The notes beneath the pieces were generated by a model. The model ran no database searches, was not told where the DNA came from, and worked only from the letters and a program-made list of their open reading frames with translations. Of a stretch of 64,000 nucleotides of DNA, positions 24,234 to 33,494 are shown in pieces. The translations under genes were made by a program, and so were the position numbers. The stretch comes from JAJFJD01 sp965228975. GTDB taxonomy: Bacteria > Pseudomonadota > Alphaproteobacteria > UBA8366. Where the stretch lies: assembly GCA_965228975.1 (NCBI GenBank), contig OZ245851.1, forward strand, positions 2,790,001-2,854,000. Direction: 5' to 3'. Each line of letters starts with the position of its first letter. Positions within the stretch are counted from its first letter, which is position 1.

Positions 24234-26891
24234 TCATGATGCCTTGTCGAAGGCGACCGCACCATCCATGGCCATTTCCTGGGCCCGGCTCAAGCAATCG
24301 GACAGTTCGCGCGCCAGCGTTTCCACATGCGGCGGCTTAACGATCTCGAAATGCCGACCCGGTATCGGCCGGATCTCCAGCCCGCCTTTGACCAGATCAT
24401 GCCAGCCGTCGTGCGCATTGGGATGGTTCCATGCGTAGAGTTCCGCCTTGAACAACGTCGCCGCGCCATCGTAAGGAGCGGCCTTGTAGTCGCGGCGAAT
24501 TACGTCATTCGCTTCGACGGGTCGGCGCAGGAAGCGGGGTATCTCACGCCCGCCGTTCTCGTAATGCGCCCAGGCCGCGGAAAACAGCCGGAGCCGAACC
24601 GCCATGTAAGCCATCTCCAGGCTGTTCCGCACCCGCATCCCAATATAGGCGGGAACCTGAGCGGCGCGGAGCGACCGCACCCGGTCCGCATGGCGGGCGA
24701 GCCATTGTCTCAGCCCGATCCGACGCTGGCCCGAATGGCAATAACTGTCGATCAATCCGAGGAACGCAACCTCTTCCCCGGCGGCCCGCAACTGCTGCGC
24801 CATCACGTAGGCCACCCGTCCGCCGAAGGAGTAACCGCCCAGATAATACGGGCCGACTGGCTGAACCTTACGGATTTCACGAATGTAGTGCCCCGCCATT
24901 TCGCCGATCCGTACGAATGGCACATCCTCGCCGTCGAGGCCCAGGCACTGTATGCCGTAGAACGGCTGTTCCTCGCCCAAGTGCCGAGCAAGTGCGCGGT
25001 AATTTAGGACCTGTCCGTTACCGTCATGTATGCAGAAGAACGGAGGCCGGTCCCCGCCCTCTTGAATCGGCACGATGCATTGCGGCGGGATCGAATCGTC
25101 GATCCGCTGCGCCATCTTGGCGACCGTCGCCGCCTCGAATAGAACCGATCGGGGCAGCTTGCGGTCGAGGTCCCGTTCGATCCGCAGGAAGAGATCGACC
25201 GCCTGCAGCGAGTCGCCCCCGAGCACGAAGAAATCATCGTCCAGGCCCACGGACTCGAGCCCCAGCGTCTCCGCCCATAGACGTTGAAGCATCGCTTCCA
25301 GGGGCGTCGCGCGCCGTTCGCTTTCGCCCGCCGGGATTTTCGCGATGGTGCCTTCGCGGACGAGACCGAAGACTGCCGCCAACTTTCTACGTTCGAACTT
25401 GCCGGTCGGGCCTTTCGGAATTTCATCGACGAACACGTAGCGCCGGGGCAGCTTGAAGTCGGCGATCCGGCCACGCAGGTGGTCGTTCAACATCTCGTCG
25501 GTCAGCGCCGCCCCTTTCGCGGAAACGACCGCCGCGGCAACATCCTGTCCCAAGGTCACATGCGGCAGCGGGAACGCCACCGCGGTAACGATATCGGGGT
25601 GGCGCATCAATGCGTCGTCGACTTCCGCCGGCGCGATCTTCTCGCCGCCTCGATTGATGAACTCCTTGATCCGTCCTGTAAGCGTCAGATATCCGTCCTC
25701 GTCGAACACACCTTCGTCGCCGGTCCGGAACCATCCATCGACGAACGCGTCGGCGTTCGCTTCGGGGTCGTTCTCATACCCTTCGAAAACATGTATGCCG
25801 CGCGTCACGACTTCACCGCGCTGTCCGGCGGGTAGCATCGCGCCGTCGGGACCGACGACCGCGACGTCGCCACCGGCCGAAATGCCGACGGTTCCCCGCT
25901 TGCGCATCCTTGGCGGTTGCGGGCTACCGGTGATACGCCCGGTTTCCGTCATGGAGTAGGTTTGGATGACCGGGACGCCCAAGACGGCTTCGAGTTCGTC
26001 CGCTATTTCCGAGTCCAAGTGACCCGACGCGGTACGCGCGAACCGCAAAACCGCCTGCTCGATTTCCGCCTTGTAGTTGGCCGCCTGCGCGCAAATCGTG
26101 TGATGGAACGTGTAGCTACCGGAGTACCAGGTGGGCCGCAGCGACACCAGCATTCGGAAGAAGGCGTCGGACGAGAAATCCGGCAGATTGATGAGGCTGC
26201 CGCCGGAATAGAGTGTCCCGGCCAGTGAACTGTACAAGCCGTGGCCATGAAACAGCGGCATGAGGTTCAGGCAGCGGTCCTCGGCGGTCAATTCGAACAG
26301 CCGCGCGGAATAGTCAGACATGGCGCTGAGTTGCCGATGACGCACCGGCACGATCTTGCTGCGCGACGTCGTCCCCGAGGTGGTCAGCACCAACGCCAGG
26401 TCATTCGGCTGCGCCGCGCCCGGATGCGTGCATGTTCCGGCCGGACCGGGCCGGATATCAACGAACCCGGCCGCCTGGTCGTCCGGCGATTCGATCTCGA
26501 TGACCGGCAGTCCGAGATGATCGGCCGCCGCGCGCGCCGGCGTATCGGCGTCGGCCGCGACGACAACCGCCTTCACGCCCAAATCCCGCATTTGGATGGT
26601 GAACTCGCCGACCGTGAAATCGGGATTTATCGGCGCGGCGGTGGCGCAGCTCCATATCCCCATTACAACCGTGGTCATCGCGGAATTGCTCGGGTGAACG
26701 ATCGCGATCCGATCCTGCCGGCCGAACCCCATGCCGTTGAACACACGCTGGAACCGGTCCATCAGCGCCGCCAACGCACCATATGAGAGCGGTGGCCGCC
26801 CCTCCGCCACAACGGCCGGCGCGTCCGGCGACGCCGCGGCGTGCCGGCGAACGACATCGCCGATCGTTAACTGGTCTTGGCGCTCGGGCAC
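24234..26891 (-). CDS. Single-module adenylation - carrier protein - thioesterase synthetase
   Basis: The 885-residue protein has three domains. Residues 1-510 form an adenylate-forming domain: the P-loop TSGTTSRSK (171-179), SMTETG (313-318), RTGDEG (389-394), GRIKEFINRGGEK (406-418) and the catalytic Lys498 in PTGKFERRK. Residues about 525-600 are a peptidyl/acyl carrier domain with the phosphopantetheine Ser561 in LGGDSLQAVDLF. Residues about 615-870 are an alpha/beta thioesterase with nucleophile Ser688 (GGYSFGG) and a likely His in GRHFEI. There is no condensation or reductase domain. It would activate an acid, load it on the carrier, and release it by hydrolysis, dimerisation or transfer. 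The start is GTG after AAGGGG. No phosphopantetheinyl transferase is nearby. Confidence 0.88.
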   Translation of the reverse strand: MPERQDQLTIGDVVRRHAAASPDAPAVVAEGRPPLSYGALAALMDRFQRVFNGMGFGRQDRIAIVHPSNSAMTTVVMGIWSCATAAPINPDFTVGEFTIQMRDLGVKAVVVAADADTPARAAADHLGLPVIEIESPDDQAAGFVDIRPGPAGTCTHPGAAQPNDLALVLTTSGTTSRSKIVPVRHRQLSAMSDYSARLFELTAEDRCLNLMPLFHGHGLYSSLAGTLYSGGSLINLPDFSSDAFFRMLVSLRPTWYSGSYTFHHTICAQAANYKAEIEQAVLRFARTASGHLDSEIADELEAVLGVPVIQTYSMTETGRITGSPQPPRMRKRGTVGISAGGDVAVVGPDGAMLPAGQRGEVVTRGIHVFEGYENDPEANADAFVDGWFRTGDEGVFDEDGYLTLTGRIKEFINRGGEKIAPAEVDDALMRHPDIVTAVAFPLPHVTLGQDVAAAVVSAKGAALTDEMLNDHLRGRIADFKLPRRYVFVDEIPKGPTGKFERRKLAAVFGLVREGTIAKIPAGESERRATPLEAMLQRLWAETLGLESVGLDDDFFVLGGDSLQAVDLFLRIERDLDRKLPRSVLFEAATVAKMAQRIDDSIPPQCIVPIQEGGDRPPFFCIHDGNGQVLNYRALARHLGEEQPFYGIQCLGLDGEDVPFVRIGEMAGHYIREIRKVQPVGPYYLGGYSFGGRVAYVMAQQLRAAGEEVAFLGLIDSYCHSGQRRIGLRQWLARHADRVRSLRAAQVPAYIGMRVRNSLEMAYMAVRLRLFSAAWAHYENGGREIPRFLRRPVEANDVIRRDYKAAPYDGAATLFKAELYAWNHPNAHDGWHDLVKGGLEIRPIPGRHFEIVKPPHVETLARELSDCLSRAQEMAMDGAVAFDKAS

Positions 26892-27025
26892 GGTCTAACC
26901 CCTTCAATCTCGGGCAAATTGTAGGCCACACCATTACCGGGGACCATAAGCCCACGGGAGAGGCGAGAGGTACCTCTATTGGGTGATGCGAGACCGCAAA
27001 GCGGCGACGGGGAAGCGTGCGGGAC

Positions 27026-27442
27026 CTAGGCGGTCTTCTGCATTTCTTTCAGCAAAGCGCAATGCCGTTGCGCCTCTTCGATCAACTGGTCAAGCCATGC
27101 CATCTGGTCCTCCGACGCATCGGTGGCCCGGCGGACGGGACACATGGAAATGGTGATTAGCCGCCAAGGAATTGCAGCGAATTCGTCGCCTTCGGCCTCG
27201 CGGACCTCGTACATATGCTTGGTGAAAACGACGGCGGTCTGCCATCCGTCGTCCCCCAGCCGCTCCTTCACGGCCCGCCATTCGAGCCCTGTCGCCCCAA
27301 TTTGCTTGCAGAAGTCGGCGACCGCGGTTCCGAGGTGCTGCAAGAATGCATCGCGGCGCTTGAGGGACAACCGGTCGAGGCGGCCGCGAACCCGCACTAG
27401 AAAGAGGGTGTCACCGATCCGGGGTTCAGCTTCGCGCGCCAT
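27026..27442 (-). CDS. Hypothetical protein, 138 residues
   Basis: I do not recognise this protein. It is soluble, with no signal or membrane segment, a basic N-terminal half (RGRLDRLSLKRRDAFLQHLGT) and a helical, acidic C-terminus (LDQLIEEAQRHCALLKEMQ). Codon use and GC content match its neighbours, and the frame is bounded by the A-T-TE gene promoter on one side and an AT-rich gap on the other. It is on the same strand as the A-T-TE gene, 134 bases upstream of it, so co-transcription is possible. Confidence 0.6.
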   Translation of the reverse strand: MAREAEPRIGDTLFLVRVRGRLDRLSLKRRDAFLQHLGTAVADFCKQIGATGLEWRAVKERLGDDGWQTAVVFTKHMYEVREAEGDEFAAIPWRLITISMCPVRRATDASEDQMAWLDQLIEEAQRHCALLKEMQKTA

Positions 27443-27995
27443 GTCAGGTCACCACGCAATTCAATAACGAACGCGATCGTGTCGAATAACGCCAGCACCG
27501 TCGATTATCCACTCGCGCCGCATTTACGCAGGAGACCCCTTGCAAGACCCCGGATAATCAATCCGCCCCTCGGCCAATCGCTTGGTGTGACCACTCTGCA
27601 CCGTAATCATTTCAAATCGGTAAATAAAAATGACCTTAGATTGTATTTTATCGTAAATATCTCGACCCTGCCTTATCTCGTGCGGTACGTTGATTCACGA
27701 TCCAGCGTGGCCGACGGTTTCAGATCGCACCGTGCGTAATCCTTGGTCATTCAGCGTCAAGAGCGTCCATTTGTCTCGAGCGTCAGCGGTCTTCCCAAAG
27801 TAAAATAGAATAAAATCGACAGCAATTTAATTTGTAGTTGAACCTAATTTCCTGTGACACCTATCACTTAACATTACTTTCATCATTTATAATAATGAGC
27901 AAGGTTATATTTGAATTAGGCATCAAATATTTCATCAAAATATTTAAAACACGCATTGATAGCTGTGATGCGCGAGCAATCGGCGAGGCCTTGGA
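27443..27995. other. AT-rich intergenic region
   Basis: This 553-base gap between divergent genes is clearly richer in A+T than the rest of the window, above all at 27600-27670 and 27790-27960. A 7-bp inverted repeat AAATATT-N7-AATATTT (27925-27931 and 27939-27945) lies about 50 bases upstream of the PAS-protein start. I see no gene, RNA fold or mobile-element end that I can support. It likely holds promoters bound by AT-preferring proteins. Confidence 0.5.
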
Positions 27996-28538
27996 ATGAT
28001 GAGTCAGGCAACGACATTCAGCGAGACACACCCGGGCTTTTTCCAGGAGCGCATCAGGATGCCGCTCGACGAAATGGTGTCGCGAGAGACCGATCCGAAA
28101 ACAGGCGCACCGACGGTGGTCCGAAACCTCTTCGATTACTGGCAGGAACAGCGGACCGGGCCGGCGCCGGCGGCGGTTTCCTTCGATCCACAGGGCGCTT
28201 TTACCCCTGACGAAATGCGGTGGGTGTCATGGATCGACGTGCACCAATCCGATCCGCTGAACTTCATCCTCCGGAACCATCCCGGCACCGTTTTCGGCGA
28301 TTGGTCCGGGAAAGCGCTGCGGGAATATCACAATCCCTTCCACGCGCGAAGCTGCGCCTTAGAGTATCTGACATGCAAGACGGTCCAGCGGCCGATGTAT
28401 CATGAAATCAGGCAAACAGTCGGCGACGTCAGCCGTACCTACGTTCGGCTCCTCTTGCCCGTCGCCGACCGCAATCGACAAGCGACGCGCCTTTACTACG
28501 CAACGCGATATATCGATGCATCCGTCGCGGTCGAATAG
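27996..28538 (+). CDS. PAS_5-type domain protein
   Basis: The protein has 180 residues. From about residue 40 it follows the pattern of the short alphaproteobacterial PAS_5 proteins: LFDYWQEQRTG, FTPDEMRWVSWIDV, then VFGDWSGKALREYHNPFHAR and a final strand pair TYVRLLLPVADRNRQATRLYYATR. Such proteins are single PAS sensors with no output domain. The ATG at 27996 is followed at once by a second ATG; either could start. It lies after the AT-rich gap and upstream of the tRNA gene, which is on the other strand. Confidence 0.68.
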   Translation: MMSQATTFSETHPGFFQERIRMPLDEMVSRETDPKTGAPTVVRNLFDYWQEQRTGPAPAAVSFDPQGAFTPDEMRWVSWIDVHQSDPLNFILRNHPGTVFGDWSGKALREYHNPFHARSCALEYLTCKTVQRPMYHEIRQTVGDVSRTYVRLLLPVADRNRQATRLYYATRYIDASVAVE

Positions 28539-28620
28539 GCGCCGTATTCCTTCAAGACATGGCTGACTTGGATTTCGAGGCCGCCCGTGCGGGTCTTCGA
28601 ACGAAACGCGTCGGAAAATT

Positions 28621-28697
28621 TGGTAGCGGAGGGCGGACTCGAACCGCCGACACGCGGATTATGATTCCGCTGCTCTAACCAACTGAGCTACTCCGCC
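28621..28697 (-). tRNA. tRNA-Met (CAT anticodon, elongator type)
   Basis: The minus strand folds into a full cloverleaf of 77 bases including an encoded CCA. The acceptor stem is GGCGGAG with CTCCGCT, the D loop contains AGTTGGTTAGA, and the anticodon stem GCGGA/TCCGC closes the loop ATCATAA, giving anticodon CAT. The T arm has GGTTCGAGTCC. The sequence matches the elongator tRNA-Met of alphaproteobacteria as I know it; a tRNA-Ile2 with modified C34 is the alternative. Confidence 0.93.
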
Positions 28698-28812
28698 ACG
28701 CGTGGCCGATGGGCCTCTGCGGCATGCACATAAACCCGCCGCCAGGGACTGTCAAGCGCCCGAAAGCCTTTCCCTGCACCCGCCCCGCTTCCGGGAGCGG
28801 CCGTGCGGCCCG

Positions 28813-30111
28813 TCACCCGGCGCGTTGGTCCATGCGGTCCTGGAAACCGAACCATTTCATCATGGCCGGCAGGAACCAGGGCTTGCCGGAATACAGCGGC
28901 ACCGCCTTCGGCGGATCGCAGAGGAAGGCGGATTCGGTCTCACCCTGCCCCAATATCCGGAAGGCCGCGTGCCGCCCGGTCCACCATGCCCAGACGACAC
29001 CCGACCCGCAATATCCGACGGCGTAATGCTTGCCCTCATGGCTGAACAGGCGGGGCATGTAGTCGCGGGAATAGGCGACGAAACCGCTCCAGGAGTATTC
29101 CGCCTGGATGTCCGACAGTTCGGGGAAAATCTCGACCAGGCGGCCCATGTGGATGCGCACCACCTCTTCCGGGCTGGCATTCGCCGCCCCTTCCCGACCG
29201 CCGAACAGGATGCGCGTGCCGTCCGGCGTCGGGCGGTAGTAGTAGCCGACGCGCCGGCTCTCCACGAGCATGCGCTTTTTCGGCATGAGCCGCGCCATCA
29301 CGTCGACCGCGATCGGCTCGGTCACGATGATCCGGCTCGGCACCGGCACCAGCCGCCGCTGCAGCCAGGCGTTCGCCTTGTCGGTGTAGCCGTTGGTTCC
29401 GACCAGCACGTCGCGCGCCCGCACCGTGCCGCGCGCCGTCCGCACGGTGTAGCCGTCTCCGTCGCGCTCCACCCCCTGAACAGGCGTGCTCGTATGGATC
29501 GTCGCGCCCGCCTCGCCCGCCCGGTCGATCAGCCCCAGATGGAACTTGCCCGGATGCAGCCCGCCGATATCGGGGCGCACGACACCGCCGTGATAGTAGT
29601 CGGTGCCGAGTTCGGCATGCTGGTCCTTGCGCTCGACGACCGAGACGCCGAGATCGACATGCTCGTTCAGCAGGTCCGCCTCGCGCCGCATCGCGTCGAA
29701 ATGCTTCGGCGCCACCGCCCCGGCGAAACGGCCGACCATCTGCTGATCGCAATCGATGCCTTCGTCCTCGAGAAAGGCGGACAGTCGCTCCCGCGCCAGC
29801 TTGCCTTCGCCATAGATGCTCTTGGCGCGCTCCAGCCCGAATTTATCGATCAGCGTGCCGAAGCCGATGCGAATGTTGCCGCTGGCAATGCCGCCGTTTC
29901 GGGTCGACGCGCCCTCGCCCGCGCGCAGACTGTCGAACACCTGCACCGACCGGCCTGCCCGCGACAGCACCAGCGCCGCCGACAGGCCCGTATAGCCCGC
30001 GCCGATGACCGCAACGTCGCAGGTCTCGGCGACATCGGTTCGCGGCGCGTCGGTGGGCGGTGCGGCGTCCCACCAATACGGATCCGTCTTCAGCGAAGCG
30101 ACAATGGTCAC
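28813..30111 (-). CDS. FAD-dependent oxidoreductase, DadA/OrdL (amine oxidase) type
   Basis: The protein has 432 residues from a GTG at 30111, chosen because GGGAG precedes it by a good distance; the frame is open to 30150. The N-terminal FAD-binding Rossmann motif is VIGAGYTGLSAA (residues 35-46), preceded by the WWDAAPP segment common in OrdL/PuuB-like oxidases. C-terminal segments YSWSGFVAYSRDYMP and GKHYAVGYCGSGVVWAW complete the D-amino-acid-oxidase fold. It deaminates or demethylates an amino acid or polyamine-derived substrate. It lies 109 bases downstream of mnmA on the same strand. Confidence 0.9.
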   Translation of the reverse strand: MTIVASLKTDPYWWDAAPPTDAPRTDVAETCDVAVIGAGYTGLSAALVLSRAGRSVQVFDSLRAGEGASTRNGGIASGNIRIGFGTLIDKFGLERAKSIYGEGKLARERLSAFLEDEGIDCDQQMVGRFAGAVAPKHFDAMRREADLLNEHVDLGVSVVERKDQHAELGTDYYHGGVVRPDIGGLHPGKFHLGLIDRAGEAGATIHTSTPVQGVERDGDGYTVRTARGTVRARDVLVGTNGYTDKANAWLQRRLVPVPSRIIVTEPIAVDVMARLMPKKRMLVESRRVGYYYRPTPDGTRILFGGREGAANASPEEVVRIHMGRLVEIFPELSDIQAEYSWSGFVAYSRDYMPRLFSHEGKHYAVGYCGSGVVWAWWTGRHAAFRILGQGETESAFLCDPPKAVPLYSGKPWFLPAMMKWFGFQDRMDQRAG

Positions 30112-30220
30112 CGCGGTCTCCCCTCGTTCGGCGTTTATCCGCGGGCACAATGACCGCGGCGCATCGATAGTACACCGGGGCGGATGAAATGCGGAAAACG
30201 TCTATCAGCGCGTGAGGGGA

Positions 30221-31345
30221 TCAGGCGGCCAGGGTGGCCGTTTCACGCTCGATCCAGCCGCCGCCGAGGACACGGTCGCCGTCATAGATCACGCAGGCCT
30301 GGCCGGGCGAAACGCCGTACTGAAGGTCTTGGAAGACGACCTCCGCACCGCCGTCCGGCGTGCGAATCACCGTCGCGGGCACCGGCTCCATCGCCGAGCG
30401 GATCTTGACCGCCAACCCGTCGCCCGGCCGATCACCGCCGAGCCAATTGAGGTCGGACAGCCGCAGCCGGTCGCGGCCGAGCGCCGTCTTCGGGCCGACG
30501 ACCACACGATGGGACGCCGCATCGAGGCGGATGACGTAGAGCGGATCGGATTCCGGATCGCGGCCGCCGATGCCGAGCCCCCGCCGCTGCCCCACCGTGT
30601 AATGGATGATGCCCTCATGTTGCCCGATGACCTGTCCGTCCACATCGACAATGTCGCCCGGGATCACCGCTTCCGGCCGCAGCTTCTCCACGACCTGGGC
30701 ATAGGAGCCGTTGGGGACGAAACAGATATCTTGGCTGTCGGGCTTGTCGGCCACCGGCAGATCGAAGCGGGCCGCCGTTTCGCGCGTCTCGGTCTTCGGC
30801 ATGCCGCCCAGCGGGAAGCGCAGGAAATCGAGCTGATCCTGCGTGGTGGCGAACAGGAAATAGCTTTGATCCCGGCCGTGGTCGGCGGCGCGGTGCAGTT
30901 CCGCCCCGGCCGAGCCCGCCACCCGCTTCACATAATGCCCGGTCGCCAGGGCCTCGGCGCCAAGATCGTGCGCCGTGCTCAACAGGTCCCGGAACTTGAC
31001 CGTCTGGTTGCAGCGGACGCAGGGGATCGGCGTTTCGCCCCGGATATAGGCGTCGGCGAAATCGTCGATCACCGACTCCCGGAACCGGCTTTCGTAGTCG
31101 AGGACATAGTGCGGGATATCGAGCGTCGCGGCCACGTTGCGGGCGTCGTGAATGTCCTGCCCGGCGCAGCACGCGCCCTTGCGCGCCACCGCCTCGCCAT
31201 GGTCATAGAGCTGAAGCGTGACGCCCACCACCTCGTAGCCGGCCTCCACCAGCAGCGCCGCCGTCACCGACGAATCGACGCCGCCGGACATGGCCACCAC
31301 GATGCGGGTGTCTGCCGGCTTCTTGTCTATATCCAGCCTGTTCAT
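30221..31345 (-). CDS. mnmA: tRNA-specific 2-thiouridylase MnmA
   Basis: The protein has 374 residues with all MnmA marks: the PP-loop MSGGVDSS (residues 19-26), the catalytic Cys112 in IPCVRCNQ, the second catalytic Cys208 in DSQDICFV, TGHYVK and the C-terminal beta-barrel starting YTVGQRRGLGIGG. It adenylates and thiolates U34 of Glu, Gln and Lys tRNAs with persulfide sulfur that originates from IscS. Its place at the end of the iscR-iscS-fdx cluster fits this supply route. Confidence 0.96.
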   Translation of the reverse strand: MNRLDIDKKPADTRIVVAMSGGVDSSVTAALLVEAGYEVVGVTLQLYDHGEAVARKGACCAGQDIHDARNVAATLDIPHYVLDYESRFRESVIDDFADAYIRGETPIPCVRCNQTVKFRDLLSTAHDLGAEALATGHYVKRVAGSAGAELHRAADHGRDQSYFLFATTQDQLDFLRFPLGGMPKTETRETAARFDLPVADKPDSQDICFVPNGSYAQVVEKLRPEAVIPGDIVDVDGQVIGQHEGIIHYTVGQRRGLGIGGRDPESDPLYVIRLDAASHRVVVGPKTALGRDRLRLSDLNWLGGDRPGDGLAVKIRSAMEPVPATVIRTPDGGAEVVFQDLQYGVSPGQACVIYDGDRVLGGGWIERETATLAA

Positions 31346-31401
31346 GGCGGAAATATAGGGCTCCGCGCGGGAAACGCAATGCGCCGCTCAGCCGCTCTCC
31401 T

Positions 31402-32427
31402 TCAGACGTCGATGACCCGCCGTTCGGCGGCGGAGCGATAAATCGCTTCTTCGATCTCGACATTGCGCAGATAGGCGTCCGCCCCGGTTTCCAGGGTCGC
31501 GCCGTCGAGCAGATGGGCCGCGATATGGGCCTGAGTCGCGTAGACGCAATCGCCGCCGAAACCACGATCCTCCCACGCATAGACATGCTCGGCCTCGTCC
31601 CCGCCATGGGGCTTCCACCACAGGCGGCCGCTGCCATCCAGCCGCAGCACCCCGTTGGACCCTTCGAGCCACATTTCACCCATCGTCCGCCGCGGATTGT
31701 CGGACACATGGTCGTTCAGCCGGTTCGCGTCGTAGACACCGGACTGCCCGCCGGCGAACCGGAAGACGATGGTCCCCGCATCCTCGCCCGCGATCGCCGG
31801 ATTGATCTGGCGCAGGTCCGCATAGACGCTCGTCACCTCGCCCATCAGGAAGCGGAAGGTATCGACGAAATGGATACCCGTCTCATGGACCAGGAACCGC
31901 TCCATCGTCTGAAAGTAAGGCTGGCGGTCGAGATACGCGTCCGGCCCCTGACCATCACCGGGTCGCATCCGGAAGGCCACGCCATGCAGGTCGCCCAAGT
32001 GGCCGCCGTCTATGAGCCGCCGGGACTCGCGGAACCAGGGCTGGAAACGGAAATTCTCGTGCACCGCCAGCGTCACACCGGCCGTGGACCCCGCTGCCGC
32101 GACCGCCTGGGCTTCCGCCAAGGTCGGCCCCAGGGGTTTCTGGCAGATCACCGGCAGGCCGCGCGCCGCAACCGCCGAGACGAGCGCGAGATGCGTATCC
32201 GGCGGCGTGGCAACATCGACCACATCCGCTTCCGTCGCATCGAGCATGACCTCCAAGTCGTCGAAGCCCTGAGTCGCCGCCGCACCCGCGGCCGCATCGG
32301 CACGAGTCCGGTCGAGATCGCAGATACCCACGAGATCGACCCGGTCGAGCCGGGACCAAGCCTCGTGATGGAACTGCGCGAAATACCCTGCACCGACGAC
32401 CGCGACCCGGAGTCTGCCGCCGGTCAT
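31402..32427 (-). CDS. Gfo/Idh/MocA family oxidoreductase
   Basis: The protein has 341 residues with an N-terminal NAD(P)-binding Rossmann fold (VAVVGAGYFAQFHHEAW) and VDVATPPDTHLALV. The usual EKP motif appears as QKP (VICQKPLGPTLAEAQ), so the position before the catalytic Lys is changed. The C-terminal domain has the family pattern FRFQPWFRESRRLIDGGHLGD, VHETGIHFVDTFRFLMG. It would oxidise or reduce a sugar or cyclitol. It sits between tenA and mnmA in an otherwise sulfur-related operon, which suggests insertion rather than a shared pathway. Confidence 0.9.
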   Translation of the reverse strand: MTGGRLRVAVVGAGYFAQFHHEAWSRLDRVDLVGICDLDRTRADAAAGAAATQGFDDLEVMLDATEADVVDVATPPDTHLALVSAVAARGLPVICQKPLGPTLAEAQAVAAAGSTAGVTLAVHENFRFQPWFRESRRLIDGGHLGDLHGVAFRMRPGDGQGPDAYLDRQPYFQTMERFLVHETGIHFVDTFRFLMGEVTSVYADLRQINPAIAGEDAGTIVFRFAGGQSGVYDANRLNDHVSDNPRRTMGEMWLEGSNGVLRLDGSGRLWWKPHGGDEAEHVYAWEDRGFGGDCVYATQAHIAAHLLDGATLETGADAYLRNVEIEEAIYRSAAERRVIDV

Positions 32428-32458
32428 GAGGCCATCCTTGTCCGGTTACGGCGCCGAA

Positions 32459-33127
32459 TCATCGGCCGGCGTCCAGTCCCATCTGCCAGAAATCGGCTTC
32501 CAGCACGGTCGCCATCCGGAACGTTTCGGTGAGGCCGGGCATGCGCCCTTCGCCGCCACGCCGGGCCATCAACGTATCGAGCCCGGCGACCGCCGCGACG
32601 GCCACCTCCTGGTACTCGTCACCCGCATACATCGCGATCCAGTCCGCATAGGGATTGCCGTCGCGTTTCGTCGCCGGGTCGTCGGCCAGCGCCCGCCCGA
32701 TCTCGCCGTAGCCGACGACACAGGGGGCCAGCGCGACCTGAAGGTCCAGCAGATCGCCCGCCGCGCCGCGTTCCAATACGAAGCGGGTGTAGGCGACGGT
32801 TGCCTTGTCTTCGGGCAGCGCCTCCATATCCGCCTCGCTCAGGCCCCATTCGGCGCAGTAGGCGACATGGAGCTTCATCTCGGTATCGACCAGCGCCGAC
32901 ATGGTCGCGGCGGCCGACCGCAACTCGGCCAGGGTTTCGGATTTGTACCCGGCCAACGCGTAGGCACGGGCGAAATGTACGAGAAAGAGATAGTCCTGCT
33001 GCAAATAGTGCCGGAACGCCGCCTCCGGCAGGCTGCCGTCCGCCAACCCCCGGACGAAGTCATGCCGTGTATAGGCATTCCATTCGCCGGCGCAGGCAGA
33101 TTTCAGCGTATCGAAAAGGGTCAGCAT
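32459..33127 (-). CDS. tenA: TenA family thiaminase II
   Basis: The protein has 222 residues with the TenA all-helical fold: FRHYLQQDYLFLVHFARAYA (Asp45 in the active site), the catalytic Cys136 in LAPCVVGYGEIG, with Tyr140 and Glu142, and NPYADWIAMYAGDEYQ. It hydrolyses aminopyrimidine breakdown products of thiamine for salvage. It follows the ferredoxin gene by 18 bases in the same operon. Thiamine synthesis uses IscS-derived sulfur, a possible functional link. Confidence 0.93.
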   Translation of the reverse strand: MLTLFDTLKSACAGEWNAYTRHDFVRGLADGSLPEAAFRHYLQQDYLFLVHFARAYALAGYKSETLAELRSAAATMSALVDTEMKLHVAYCAEWGLSEADMEALPEDKATVAYTRFVLERGAAGDLLDLQVALAPCVVGYGEIGRALADDPATKRDGNPYADWIAMYAGDEYQEVAVAAVAGLDTLMARRGGEGRMPGLTETFRMATVLEADFWQMGLDAGR

Positions 33128-33145
33128 CGGCGGTAGTGTCCTCGC

Positions 33146-33481
33146 TTACTCTTCGAGCAGCAGGTTGCGCGTGGTTTCCGGCAGCCGGACGGTCAAACCA
33201 TCCAAAGCGTCCGTCATCGTGATCTGACAGCCCAGCCGCGAGGTCCGGGTCAACCCGAAGGCGAGATCCAGCATGTCTTCCTCTTCCTCGCACGGCGGCT
33301 CCAGGCGCGCGAACCACTCCTCCTCGACCACGACGTGGCAGGTCGAACACGCCATCGACCCCTCGCAGGCGCCTTCGATATCGATGTCGTTGCGATGGGC
33401 GATGTCCAGCAGACTGAACCCTTCGGGCGCGTCCACTTCCTTACGGACACCGCCGCGCTGGATGAAAATCACTTTCGGCAC
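33146..33481 (-). CDS. fdx: 2Fe-2S ferredoxin, adrenodoxin / Isc type
   Basis: The protein has 111 residues. The four cluster ligands are Cys39, Cys45, Cys48 (ACEGSMACSTCHV) and Cys85 (SRLGCQIT), the adrenodoxin-type spacing used by Isc ferredoxin and mitochondrial-type redoxins. An extra Cys64 lies in EPPCEEEEDM. It supplies electrons during Fe-S cluster assembly. The start is 13 bases after the iscS stop, exactly where iscU, iscA and hscBA would normally intervene. Confidence 0.95.
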   Translation of the reverse strand: MPKVIFIQRGGVRKEVDAPEGFSLLDIAHRNDIDIEGACEGSMACSTCHVVVEEEWFARLEPPCEEEEDMLDLAFGLTRTSRLGCQITMTDALDGLTVRLPETTRNLLLEE

Positions 33482-33494
33482 GTTTGGGTTCGCC

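Noticed and set aside
28702..30153. 483-codon plus-strand open frame
   Set aside because: It is antisense to the FAD oxidoreductase and is an Arg/His-rich composition artefact.
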